Part shown: in pieces, positions 33,855-45,065 of the stretch
Position numbering within the stretch: position 1 is the stretch's first letter
Layout of the letters: each line of letters opens with the position of its first letter
From: Cryptomeria japonica
Taxonomy: Eukaryota > Streptophyta > Pinopsida > Cupressales > Cupressaceae
Assembly: GCF_030272615.1 (NCBI RefSeq)
Contig: NC_081406.1
Coordinates: forward strand, 218,434,997 to 218,498,996
Direction: 5' to 3'
DNA length: 64,000 nucleotides
Position numbers and translations under genes: made by a program
The notes under the pieces: model-generated
The model's database searches: none
Seen by the model: the letters and a program-made list of their open reading frames with translations, nothing else
Told to the model about the DNA's origin: nothing

Positions 33855-34866
33855 ATGAAAGTGTTGAAATTAGGGTAAATGGGTGAATATTGAAGAGATT
33901 GAGCATAAACAGTGAGCTATAGTCATTGTACAGAGACACCAACCTGGATCTAAGTAGAAGAGAATGATTCAGATTTGTTCCTAGAAGTTTGCCTTGATTT
34001 TTCAGGATTGTGTTGTTGGTCACCCTGGTCCTCGAAATTTCTCATCGTCAAAAGGCGAACCTGTTCATCTCTACAAATCTTGTTGATCCTCCCAAGCACA
34101 ACTCTGTACTTGTTTCCCACACATAGAAAGAAGGGGGAAATTGTTGGGAATAGGGGTTTGCCTAAGTCAAACCCTGGTTTAGGAATTAACATTGAATGAA
34201 ATAATGCAAATATTTAAATAAATACTACAATAATATACCTTAGATTTACAATTGTTAATGATGATTCTTTGTTCTTTGAATGTAATCACATATGTTGTAT
34301 GAAATGGAAAGAACATGACAAAACCCTAATCATGCACACATGTTTGCATAGGAGTGATGTAATTCTTCTCTACAATTGTTGAATGATGAATATGCAGCCT
34401 TGAAGATCTTTGAAAATGCTTGATAATAAATGCTTCATGGACAGAATAATAATGTTAGGTCGAATGTAGATGGAGACTTCGAATTCTTAGATAGGATGGA
34501 TAAAATTAGGTTGATAAATTGTCTTTATATAGGGTTATCTAGGTAATATTTATTAGGCTAACCTCCAATGGTCATGCAGAGCCACGAGGATAAAATCTTA
34601 TTGGCGAGATATAACATCTACTCCATTTTAAACTGGAGCCAGATTAGGAGGGACCATGGGAACTCCACGCCCTACTCCCAGTCCAATCAGAGCCTAAACA
34701 ATATTAAAATAAGGTAGGTGTCCCATGGTAGGACCCACAAAAGGCTATTCATGGCCTAAAAGCTAGAGAATAGGCACAAAATAGACCTAGAAAGGTGATG
34801 AGAATAGGACACACTAAAGTAGGAGCATAAACATGAGGTGTAAATTAGCCCATTTATAATGCTACA
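33855..34866 (-). repeat. gypsy 3' LTR remnant
   Basis: On the minus strand it starts TGTAGCATTA at 34866, preceded by a purine-rich tract (AAGTGGGGGCTAAC, 34867-34880) as expected upstream of a 3' LTR. The interior resembles the solo LTR at 23922-25191 in reverse and the one at 15736-16991 (shared GTTTGCCTAAGTCAAACC region near 34155). The other end is uncertain; TGTTGAAATTAGGG at 33855 is a guess without a matching duplication. The element's interior is reduced to about 300 bp (34867-35163). Between 33384 and 33855 I see nothing. Confidence 0.55.
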
Positions 34867-35163
34867 GTTAGCCCCCACTTCAACTGAAGTATGAGCCTAT
34901 GCAAATACTTGCGGTAAAGTAGATGAAAGATGAGAGAGAGGAGCAATTAGGAGCACAATCACAAGGAGTATAAAACATCACTAATTTTGAGAACCAAGCC
35001 CCCAATCTTAGGTTCTTAACTCACTCAATTACATGCAAAGGCACACAAAACAAATGTCAACTAGCTAAAGAGACCTCAATATCAAAATGTCTCAACAACT
35101 AATACCACTCTTGAAAATGCCATCTCAAGAACATAAGAGCACATAAAAAGAACAAGAGAACAC

Positions 35164-35589
35164 TGTTAGAATTAGGGATCACTAAGAGGGGGGTGAATTA
35201 GTGATCTATTAGAAATAAAACTCAAAAACTTATTCTTTATCCACCAGTTAGCAATATATAACAGTAAAGAACATAAGCAATGAAGCAATGGTTGGAGTAG
35301 GAGCAAGAGCGGTGGGAGTGACTGGTTTGAATTTGAATGGATTAGGAGTGGTAATTTCAAGCGATGGAGGTTCCAGGGGATCCCATGTGATCTCCACCAT
35401 AGGAGAAACAAAATCTAAATCTACTAATGGCAGTCTCAATGGAACTTGGGATGGGGTTACTTTGTAGGCTCCATCAAAAGGTAAAGCTGACAAATCTGAC
35501 AAACCTTGTGGTGTGGAGGGCCCTAGGGTTTTTGCATAGAATCATAGGACTTCGGTTTCTCTGGACTGCAATAGTAAAATGGACTACTT
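35164..35589 (-). repeat. possible end of another copia LTR plus unassigned sequence
   Basis: TGTTAGAATTAGGGATCACT at 35164 followed by a GAGGGGGGTGAATTAGTGATC-like stretch resembles the start of the COP2 LTR as read on the plus strand (53911), that is, the 3' terminus of a minus-strand copia LTR. No primer site or matching second end is present. A proline-rich minus-strand frame (35248-35502) covers the rest, without recognisable domain. Confidence 0.3.
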
Positions 35590-37178
35590 GTTGGCATTTT
35601 GTTGTCATTGATGTCAACCGGTATAGGATGGCTACCATTATAAGAGATATATGTGTTGCACTGTCATGGATGCATATCGGATGTGATATCTTTGATGTCA
35701 CTTATTTTTGTAGGTCACCAGTAAGGGAGAGAATGTCATTCAGTACAATGACCGTTGGAGTCACTGGTATGATATATGGACAGGAGACCAATATGATATA
35801 ACAACTGGTAAATGATGACATCCAAGATGTTGGGATGTTAATTATGATGAAGAGGTGAAATGTTATCTAAATCACACCAACACAGGAGGAAGGATGTATA
35901 GGTCACCAGTATGTTGTGTGGATGCAAAATAGCAGAACTCCCACCCGACAAAGATGCAATCACCAATTTGAAGAGATGACTAACAGTGAATGTGCCTCAA
36001 TCGGATCAAATGTGCCTGTTTGAAGATATGTTGCTTAAATAGGGAAGCCACATTAGTGCATTGCAGGATGCAGATGGCAAGGATCCACTCCCACCAGTAA
36101 GTGGAGCTTATCTCCTATTATGCAAAGTGTGCATCATAGTTCTAAGAGATAAGAAAAAAGAGTTAAAGGCAGGCGTTTAAAGGGTCACACTGGATCTATC
36201 GGTGAATCAAAAAGTTGCCTCAAGTGCATGAAATCAGGGATATGCACTGGACCGACAGAGAAGACATGTTGAACAACCAGTACAGAGGAAGAAGTGATGG
36301 GTTTGTCACTTTGACAAACCGGTTGAGATGATGTCTGGGCTGATGAAGAACTAGGCAAGGCTGAGCAACTGCAGATAGAGAGTGCAACCAGTATGCAGAT
36401 GCCTCAGATGGAAACAGTTGAAAGTTGATGACATGGTGTCATCAAACGTGTTTACAGGTAAGTATGTCGACTAATAATATGGACAAAGTGCAGATACAAA
36501 AGACTCCCATCTGATGAGGATGTGCATAAGGTAGGTTAGCAAGTGTGTTGACTAGTTAAGTGTTCCACCAGAAGAGAAGCCAAGTGTCGAGTGATGGATG
36601 ACCAGTTAGGGTTTAACCGACAGGGTTAGTAAGCAGGTAGATGGAGCATAGATATTTTGTGTTGTTCGGTGACCAACATGGTGACCAAGCTTAGGTGCAT
36701 GTCGATGATGATGAAACGTAGGACATAGGTGTCATGCATGTAGCGGTCAATGAAGTATGGGTCGGTGAGGTAGCTGGCAGGTCGACATTTATGTTGACTC
36801 GGAGTTTCACGGGATGCGCAACAGAGGTTTGCAGCTCAAGGTCAAATGAACAACAAAGATCCAACATAGATTGTTTGAGTAGATAGAGGTAGGTGAAGGG
36901 AACTGTGAAGCCATTCTTGGTGATCGACCAAGAAATCTGCTGATAGGTTAAAGAAGGTTGCTAAAAATAGAAGGCGTGATCAAGAAGGCATGACAATGGT
37001 GGGATTGATTGATGAGTTACAGTTCATCAATCAAGGTGATCAGATCTCTTGAGATGTGATTGGATTTGGTTTTCCTCAAGGTCAATGAGGAAATCGTAAC
37101 CGCCTAAAGTTTGAATTAGTTTCTGGCAGGAAAACCAGTTTATAAATATGCAAGCCAAAATTGATGAAGGATACCACT
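35590..37178 (+). repeat. COP3 5' LTR, upstream part (U3)
   Basis: About 1.59 kb with no coding potential. Repeated ACCGGT/ACCAGT-containing phrases recur. TATAAATA at 37141-37148 is a good TATA box; GYP2 is inserted 31 bp downstream of it, about where transcription would start. Confidence 0.55.
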
Positions 37179-37955
37179 TGTGTATGGTGAAAATGGATAA
37201 CAATAACAACAATATTGAAAGGTTAAATGAATCCAACCACTAAACCCTAGCCTAACAATGAACAAAGATCCACCATAACATATGAAGATTACCTAAGACA
37301 ATGCAAATCAAATGAAATCACAAAGATTATACCATCACATGTCCAATAGGATTTTGATCTCCATTCTTCCTATCTCCATTGATCTTGCTTGATATATTTG
37401 CTCTCAGATTTTTATATGTGCAAGAGCTCAACAAAGAATGAAATGTGGTTGCAAGTAGGATCGTAGTGTAGCCAAATACTCCAAAATCAGTCATTAGTCA
37501 TTAGGGTTTGACAATGAAGGAAGCATCTCCTTAAATAGAAGACACAATAAGAAATGGAGGGTTAAGATTGAGAGGTGTAAAAAGAGAGGTCGGCTAGGAT
37601 TAGAGGGTAGGTAGAAGAAATACCAAAATAATGAAAGAGGTAGGTAGTATAGGAATTAAGAGATGAATGACATGTGTCATGTGTAGAAAAGGTTAATGAA
37701 TTAATTAAATAAATAAAGATTTATTTAATTAATAGAAGAAGTAAGATAATTAAATAAATAAGATATTTATTTAATTTAGGAAAGGGGTAATTTAAATAAA
37801 TAAATGTATTTATTTAAATAAGAAATAAGGCTAGAAGAGAATAAATGAATTAATTAAATAAATAAAGATTTATTTAATTAATAGAAGAATTAAGCTTAGA
37901 TAATTAAATAAATAAAATATTTATTTAATTAGACATGACAATTTTAGGTGTCTAC
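37179..37955 (-). repeat. 3' LTR of GYP2
   Basis: 777 bp; on the minus strand it starts TGTAGACACC and ends CATACACA. It contains nested AT-rich repeats of AATTAATTAAATAAATAAA type (37690-37925). A TATTTAAG string near 37530 may be the TATA box. Confidence 0.92.
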
Positions 37956-37970
37956 ATTTTGCCCCTCTTT
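37956..37970 (-). other. polypurine tract of GYP2
   Basis: Minus strand CAAAGAGGGGCAAAA immediately before the TGTAGACACC start of the 3' LTR. Confidence 0.85.
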
Positions 37971-38197
37971 GAGACAATGCGGCTTGTCGCGTTGTTTCAA
38001 AGAAGATAATATGAACTGATACAGAGTTGCCCCAGAATGGGAATGATATGCCCCCTCGAGAGATTGGATGAAAATGTCGGAAAAGATTGAAGACAATCTC
38101 TCGATAAGAAAGAAAGGCTAGAAGGGATTGACCGGATAAAGTGACAAAGTCACGGGATAAAGAAGACTGACTCGGGAAACGAAGGCTAGGGGTAGTC

Positions 38198-38206
38198 TAT
38201 AAGATA
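38198..38206 (+). promoter_or_regulatory. possible TATA box for the antisense PMD unit
   Basis: TATAAGATA, 99 bp before the ATG at 38297, with the polypurine tract and 3' LTR further upstream. No experimental or comparative support. Confidence 0.3.
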
Positions 38207-38296
38207 GACCAGGGGGGAAAATACATCCTCATTGTCATCTACACCTTCACGAGAGCACATTGCAGAGCGAAAATAGAGCAGGAGCAGTTAGCAGCG

Positions 38297-38361
38297 ATGG
38301 CTTTCGTGCATAGATTGACCGCGTTTGCCGATTCCAGAGGCCAGCAGAGGCAGGAGAGCTG
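38297..38361 (+). other. possible first exon of the antisense PMD gene
   Basis: An ATG in excellent plant context (GCGATGGCT, 38297) opens 21 codons and two bases, ending at the donor AG-CTG/GTAAGT (intron start 38362). A good acceptor (TTTGACTGCAG, ending 39130) precedes the PMD frame at 39131, implying a 769-bp intron. The exon phase (2) does not match the PMD frame (0), so either a base has been lost or this is an untranslated or alternative exon. A TATAAGATA string lies about 100 bp upstream (38198). Confidence 0.4.
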
Positions 38362-38481
38362 GTAAGTACCACCAAACCTCCTCGTACTTTCATGCATTTC
38401 AAGTTTTTGTCATTAATGCTCAGTAGGTAGCGATAAATGTGCTAGGAATAGGGTACCAAAAAAATGCAAAAACGCGCAATC

Positions 38482-38730
38482 GCGTCTGTGTCAGTGCCAG
38501 GCGCGTCTGTGTCCAACAGGCGCGTCTGTGTCGGTTACAGGTGCATCTATGCCTGGGACCGCGTTTGCGTTGATTGCGGGCGCGTTTAGGTATTGTAGAG
38601 GCGTTTGTGTCATGAAGTCGCGTTTAGGTTCCATAGGCGCGTTTGTGCATAATGTAAGCACGTTTGTGTTCAAAAAGCGCGTCTGTGTCGCAGAAGCGCA
38701 TTTGTGCAGTCTAGAAGTGCGTTTATGTGT
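38482..38730 (+). repeat. GCGTYTGTGT motif array upstream of the PMD frame
   Basis: Thirteen cores (GCGTCTGTGT, GCGTTTGTGT and variants) start at 38482, 38503, 38522, 38543, 38561, 38582, 38601, 38620, 38639, 38660, 38679, 38698 and 38719, a mean period of 19.75 bp. The first six spacings (21, 19, 21, 18, 21, 19) equal those of the array at 50826-50980. Spacers of about 10 bp are not conserved. Confidence 0.85.
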
Positions 38731-38858
38731 CAAAATGCATGGTTTTAGTCTTCTAGGTCAAATCGGCAGTTCTGTGATGAACATACGCTGTCGATTGGAT
38801 AAGCTGCTGAGAGGATACACTCAAACAGGTCCTCTAAGAAGACCAGGATAGATCAAGG

Positions 38859-39107
38859 CACTTTGTGATGAACAGGGAGTACCAGGATAGGCAGCACTTT
38901 GTGATGAACAAGGAGTGCGAATGTGAGTAACACTTTGTGATGAACAGGGAATGTCACACACGTAGTACTTTGTGATGAACAGGGAGCACTACTAGGATAG
39001 ATAGCAACACTTTGTGATAAACAGTGAGTGTCACTAGGATAGATAGCCATATGCATTTAGATAGCGAGTAGCATTTTGTGATAAACAGTGAATGCCACTA
39101 TAACTGA
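38859..39107 (+). repeat. 36-bp tandem repeat upstream of the PMD frame
   Basis: Six copies of CACTTTGTGATGAACAGGGA begin at about 38859, 38895, 38931, 38966, 39008 and 39072. The first four are at 36-bp period; the last two units are longer. The last two copies share AAACAGTGA changes. It would lie within the putative intron. Confidence 0.85.
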
Positions 39108-39142
39108 CATGATTGATTGTTTGACTGCAGGAGTATCTGCCT

Positions 39143-41065
39143 ATGTTGGAGTCATGGGAGAGATTCCCGTCTACACAGAGACTGCGACCAGAGTTGTCGT
39201 TTGAGGAGAGAGCAGCTATTAAGGAGATGGGCCTCAGACATGTACTGTATGTGCCTGAGTTTCGGGCAAACATGGGTTTGCTGACTGCGCTGGCGGAGAG
39301 ATGGCACTCCGAGACTTGCACGTTTCACTTACCGATGGGGGAGATGACAGTGACCCTCGAGGATGTCTATAGGATTTTGCACATACCGATCGATGGAGAG
39401 CTGATTCCATATGATCGAGATGGAGACAGGGAGGCGTTGAGATGGGCATTCCAGGATCCCGGGTTGGAGATGAGAGCAGGGCACGTGGCATGGGATACCA
39501 TGACTGCGACAGGTTTAGCTTTGCCAGCTGTGATCGGAGGAGCCATCAGTGGGTTCTTGTGTCCTGACAGAGCTACACGGGGGTTGGCAGTGGGTTGGGG
39601 GGGAGCATTGGAGATACTGGTGACTGAGCACACCAGATATGCATGGGGGCCATGTGTCTTGGCACATTTATACTATGAGTTGCATCAGTTCGTTTATCAC
39701 GGATCAGTGGGACTGGGTTGTGGAGTGACACTCCTACAGGAGTGGGCATATGAGCACCTTCCTATCACACGGCCGATTCACTTCAGAGGTAGAGGGCATG
39801 GACGGAGCTTTGTACACCTCTATGATATGATTATGTCACAGCCTCGGATTGGCCGGCTGGAGCACTGGAGGCGTGTTATAGATGATATTGACACAGTCAT
39901 CTGGAGGCCGTACCTGGGGTGCGAGGAGTGGGAGGATGATGCCTTGGAGCTGCCATATACATTTAGGAGCAGATATCTGATTGGGCGGACGCCCTACATT
40001 TTGGAGAGACAACTGGTTGACAGGGTTGGTAGATAGTTCGGTAGGATCTAGAGGACGCCACGAGGCTCGGGTATGTATGCCCGTACAGTCAGGGATCAGG
40101 CACAGTTCGAGCCATTGTTATCGTATGATCAAGTCGTCACACAGCTGGCTGAGATGATGCCATTACCCTGGGATATGTGGCCGGATGTTGAGGATGCAGG
40201 CATGGATGCAGAGTACTCCGCGTATTGGGCAGAGCATCTGTTTCCGTGGTTGACAGATCCGGGAGAGCTGCTGGAGGGAGAGGTTGGAGGGGATGATGAT
40301 GATGATGGTGGAGGGGATGGTGGCCGAGGCCGATGGAGGCGGAGGGGAGTAGTGGGAGAGAGGAGGGTGGCACCTCCGAGGGAGGGGGGATAGGAGGGAC
40401 CAGCCCAGGTGGTGAGGGGTCGCGGTGGAGTGCCCCTGCAGGTACCAGCAGCACAGGGTCCTAGAGCATAGGGACCGAGACAGGGACAGGGACAGGGACA
40501 GGTACAGGGACAGGTGCCAGTACAGGCACATGGACAGAGACAGGTGCAGGCACCCGCAGAGGGAGAGCCATAGGCAGAGGCAGAGGGTGGGGATCCTGAG
40601 GAGGATGAGCTGATTGAGCTCAGGGAGATCTGCCAGGGCCAAGCAGACGAGATCCAGGAGCTGGAGAGGGAGAGGGATCGACTCAGGACCTGGTTCAGGG
40701 ATACTGAGCGGGAGAGGGATCAGGCGATTCAGCGCTACACTGAGGCTGAGATAGCGCTAAGGGCAGGGAGGTAGGTGGCAGAGGACATAGGGGCAGGCTA
40801 CGCGTATGTCTTGCAAGCCGGAGAGGAGATTGGTTACTGGAGGGACCTCTACTATGGTGCAGTGCCAACAGATCAGCGGACGAGGAGCTTCCATAGACCA
40901 TCGCAGACAGCGACGGCTATAGGAGGGAGCCGGAGGAGGCAGGCATGTAGTGGTGGGGTCATGGGTCCTCCACCACCACCAGACAGGCAAGGAGATCCTG
41001 GAGCGGGTCCATCTATAGCTCAGCGTCCGTCGAGGCCAGGCGGCTCCGAGGGAGGGAGTTCATAA
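39143..41065 (+). pseudogene. plant mobile domain (PMD) protein, antisense to GYP2 gag-pol
   Basis: A 641-codon frame on the plus strand, broken only by six TAG codons (40034, 40049, 40391, 40469, 40571, 40772) and ending at TAA (41063-41065). Residues 1-297 form a plant mobile domain: ALAERWHSETCTFHLPMGEM (50-69) and TLEDVYRILHIP, then the G-G-A-x-x-x-F-L and RYAWG blocks. PMD occurs in the MAIN/MAIL proteins of plants, which act in gene expression and transposon silencing, and in various transposons. The tail has an Asp run (about 382), a GQ repeat (446-469) and a predicted coiled coil (483-543). The location, antisense between integrase and 3' LTR, matches extra ORFs reported for Tat-lineage elements. 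Each TAG stands where CAG is plausible. Role for the element unknown; silencing antagonism is speculation. Confidence 0.85.
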
Positions 41066-42806
41066 TAGCCATAGAGGGCTCCTTTGTATCAGTATATGTA
41101 CCATTTTTGTATTGTAGACACCTGCGGGTGATTTTGTAGCTATATGATTCTTTTGACATCATTGTATCATAACACATTTGATTATATATGAGAGATGATT
41201 CACCATTTTTGCGGTAGCTATATGCATGTGTACCTTATGTGATGAGATGTTCTTATGTGATACATGTTTTATGATATGGATGCAAATATGTATATGATGC
41301 AATGCAATGTTTTTGTTCTTTTATGTTTTATATGCGATGCATGATGCAAATGTGAATGTATGTAATACAAATAAATATGATAATGCAAATGATTATTTAC
41401 ATAATGAAAATGTGAGATGTGCTAACATGTGTTGTATGCAGGATGTGATGCAATTGTGATATCTATATGTATGTATGAAATGCTTATATGTGGTGATGCA
41501 GGTGTAACTATATGAAATGCAAATGTTTTTGGTGTGTCATTATACTTAGTCATGTGATAGCAGGCTACGCGGACTCGAGAAGGACGATGGAAGTCAATCA
41601 AGAAAGGGGGATGGAAGACAGAAGATATGAAAGTGAAAGAGCTTCTTGTGCGTTATCATCATTGAGCTTTATTATGGCAAAATAGGTTATGACAATCGAG
41701 GCATTTGTTCGACCTAGAAAGTCATTGTACCTATTTGCATGGAGATAAGACAGTCACAAACAAGGAATGCCCCAGTTCATACTAGACTCACAGTGTCCTC
41801 ATATCCTTGGACAAGTCATAGCATTACTAAAAGACAATCCATAGACAGCAAATGCAAATAGGTGACGATACCCCATCCTCGCCTTTCTAGTCAAAGACAT
41901 CCTGGAGATAGAATCTCTAGTCAGAGACATCCTGGAAAAGCTAAAAGACATGTCACCAAAAGATAAAATCAAAAGAAAACCAAGACTCGACACCAACATC
42001 CACTGTAGTCCTCAAGTTTAGTGTCTCTTGTCACTTGTTTAAGTCTTATTCGATTGTGGTCACAATGTTCACTTTCACAAAAAGGATAGATAGCACTGAA
42101 CCATATGTTGTCTGAGTCTGTTGAAAGATTTGATTTTGTTGAAGCTCATTGTTGCTGCTGTGTCTCATTTGAAACTGACTGAATCCATGAAACTGATACT
42201 TTATTGTGAGGAAAATGAAACTTTATTGCGGATCTGGCGATGCAGATGTTGCTTTATTGCGGATTGTGCGCGGATAGACTTGAAGGAAGCTGGAAGAAAC
42301 TGTACTCCTCGAAACATGTGATGTTCTTAGTTCCACACCCATCACTAGACGTAGGATTTGCCGTAGTCACAGATAGGATCGGATTTATTATTGATGGAAA
42401 GGGATGTGAAAAGGGAGATTTATTATGAATGGCTAACCAATCTTGGGTAGATCAATAACAAGCCATGATGGGACTGGGTAATTTTATTATGGATGAATAG
42501 GTTGTGAGTGTGTGCGAAGTGAAAGGATGAAAGTGAATCCTGAAGGAGGGAGGAGCAATGTCTCTACGCATGGCACTGGTGACCCAGTTTTCACCATGGT
42601 ACTTGCCCAGGGCACCACCGAAGTGGTTTTCACCATTGGATGAAATTATTTCTCTTTACTTTTTTCAATTTTTCAATGTTTTTGTGTCACAAGGCGCCTG
42701 TTTGCCAGGTTTTCACCAAGTAACGATTTTTTTGTTTTATAATTTTTTTTGTATTTTTGATTTTTTTTGATTTTTTTGTATTTTTGAATTAGGATACTCT
42801 GATGAG
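41066..42806. other. GYP2 region between integrase and the antisense PMD frame
   Basis: 1.7 kb with no recognised gene. 41270-41530 is a cryptically simple ATG/TGATGCAAATG-rich stretch. 42140-42270 repeats CTTTATTGCGGAT three times and 42580-42720 repeats GTTTTCACCA three times. Confidence 0.5.
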
Positions 42807-44198
42807 CTATGTGTAGAACTGGCGAAGGTGCATGTTGTTGATAGGATCCTCCAAAGGTTCACCTTCTGTAGTTGAGAGCTGATATGTACCAGATCCATAT
42901 GCTGCTGTAATAATGTAGGGACCAAGCCAGTTTGGTTCAAACTTGCCCTTCTTATCTCTGTCTTGCTGATTCTTGGGGTTTTCTCTGAGGACTAAGTCAC
43001 CTACCTCAAATATGTGAGGCTTGACCTTGTGATTGTAGTTGCGACTCATTCGTTGTTGGTAAGCCTTGAGATGATTAAAAGCAGTATGTCTTCATTCCTC
43101 CAGCAGTTCTAGTTCTTGTAAGCGAGAGACCCTGTAATCTTCATCGTTGATTATGTTTCTCAAAGAGACCTGTAAAGAAGGTAACTCGATCTCAATAGGC
43201 AAGATGGCTTCAGCGCCGTAGACAAGTGAATAAGGTGTAGCTCCTGTAGGTGTGCGGACACTTGTACGGTAGGCCCAAAGTGCAGGATTGAGTTGGATAT
43301 GCCAGTTACGGCCAGCGTCGTCGATTGTCTTTTTAAGGATTTTGAGAATTGTTTTGTTAGACGCCTCAGCTTGGCCATTACCTTGGGGGTAATATGGTGT
43401 GGAGAAACGATGAGAGATATGGAAGCGGTCACAGAGTTCAGGAACATCCTGATTTTTGAAGGGATGCCCGTTATCAGTAATAATGGAAGTAGGAATCTCG
43501 TATCGGCAAATGATGTAGTTCAGGATGAAGGTAGCAATTTGTTTCCCTGTAACTTGTGTGAGAGGCACAGATTCAATCCACTTTGTGAAATACTCTGTGG
43601 CTGTGATAATAAATTTATGACCATTGGAAGAAGGAGGGTGAATCTTGCCTATGAGATCGAGTCCCCACTGACAAAAGGGCCAAGGAGATGCGAGTGGTTG
43701 TAGTTCTTGTGCTGGTGCATGTATGAGGTCTCCATGAATTTGACACTGCCTACACTTCTTGACAAACTGATATGAGTCTTTTTCCATAGTAGGCCAGTAA
43801 TATCCAGTCCTGATGAGTTTCTTGGCCAAGGTAGGACCACTAGTATGCGGACCACATATCCCTTCATGCACTTCTCGTAACGCAATCTGAGCTTCGTCAG
43901 TCTCTAAACATCTAAGAAGGGTGCCATCTAGACCTCGTCGGTATAGGATATCAGCTAGAATGACGTATCAAGAGGATTGGCGAATGAAAGTGCGGCGTTG
44001 GTTGTTCGATAGATTGAGAGGTAAGATATTGTCGCGAAGGTATGTGAATATGGAACCATATAATTGGGATTCAGGACCAACAACGCATATCATTTCAGTA
44101 GGAGTGATCTCGTATGAAGGAATCAACAGATTATCTACCAGGAACTCATAGCAGGTCTCATTTTGTGGTAGATCAATGAGCGAAGCAATCGTAGCCAT
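42807..44198 (-). pseudogene. GYP2 integrase
   Basis: The N-terminal part (44198-43968) leads into a zinc-binding HHCC region (REVHEGICGPH...CRQCQ near 43870-43750). The catalytic triad follows: Asp in WGLDLIGKI, Asp in SIITDNGHPF and Glu in GQAEASNKT (43360). The C-terminal GPY/F-type tail is at 43049-42807 (GDLVLRENP, EPNWLGPYII). TGA codons interrupt near 43968 and 43090; both positions could come from CGA. The enzyme would insert element DNA with the 5-bp staggered cut seen as CCACT. An A-rich tract follows on the minus strand (42790-42720). Confidence 0.88.
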
Positions 44199-44258
44199 GG
44201 CATCTGCAGCACGATTTTGTTCTCTTGGTATCTGCTCAAAATCTATCTTTGTGAAGTG

Positions 44259-45038
44259 CTATTTCAAATCATCTACCAGTTGTTTGTAAGGCATTAGCTT
44301 TTCATCTTTTGTTTGGTAATTATCAGTTGCTTGACGGATGACCAGTTGAGAATCCCCAAAAACGCGAAGTTCTTGGATCTTCCATTGAACTACAATTCTT
44401 AATCCAGTTGTTAATACCTCATATTCCGCTATATTGTTGGTGCAAGGAAATGATAAGCGGTATGACTTTGGTATAGAATCGCTTTGGGGAGTTATAAAGA
44501 GAATACCCGCTCCTGCTCCATGCTGTGTGTATGAGCCATCAAAGTATAGTTGCCATGGCTTCACATGTGGTATTGTTAAAATTGCTTCATCTGGAAATTC
44601 TGACTGTAGAGGAACATCATCTATCATGGGAGCATTTGCCAATTGATCTGCAATTTCTTGTCCTTTTATTGCTTTTCTGTCTACGTACTCGATGTCAAAT
44701 TCACTCAGAATCATTACCCACTTGGCCAGCCGCCCAGTAAGTGTAGCTTTGTTGAGAAGATATTTTAGTGGATCAATTCTAGCAATCAACTTAGTCTTGT
44801 GAGTGAGCATATAATGGCGTAATTTTAGTGAAGCAAAGACCACAACAAGACAGGCACACTCGATTGGTGTGTAATTTAGCTCATATCCCACCAGTGTGCG
44901 ACTGATATAGTATACTTCTTTTTCCTTGCCGTCAGGTATTTGTTGTGCTAAGAGTGCCCCCAGTGCCGTTGGAGTAGCTGATATGTAGAGTAACAAAGGT
45001 TGATCTGGAATTGGTGGCATCAAAATTGGTGGGTTCAA
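44259..45038 (-). pseudogene. GYP2 RNase H plus second (archaeal-type) RNase H
   Basis: The first half (45038-44650) is the RT-linked RNase H (LLLYISATPTALGALLAQ, SRTLVGYELNYTPIE, then the YVDRKAIKGQEIADQLA connection). The second half (about 44565-44260) is a separate RNase H: WQLYFDGSYTQHGAGAGI, NNIAEYEVLTTGL, and LRVFGDSQLVIRQ. Such a duplicate, archaeal-like RNase H between RT-RNase H and integrase marks the Tat clade. A TAG at about 44256 ends the frame, while homologous sequence continues into the integrase region. Confidence 0.88.
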
Positions 45039-45065
45039 AAGATAGTCTTTGAGCGCTTGAAAAGC

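Noticed and set aside
38482..38730. CRISPR-like array
   Set aside because: Regular cores with variable spacers look superficially similar, but the core is only about 10 bp, the period 20 bp, the host is a plant and there are no cas genes.
38528..38851. 107-codon plus-strand frame over the motif array
   Set aside because: A 20-bp period is not a multiple of three, so the translation is not repetitive and shows no domain; it is a chance opening in the array.
40425..40613. RD-repeat protein
   Set aside because: It is the shifted-frame shadow of the GQ repeat in the PMD frame.
41112..41130. TGTAGACACCT inside GYP2 as a nested LTR start
   Set aside because: It copies the first 11 bases of the GYP2-type LTR in plus orientation, but the sequence after it does not match and no partner end or duplication is seen.
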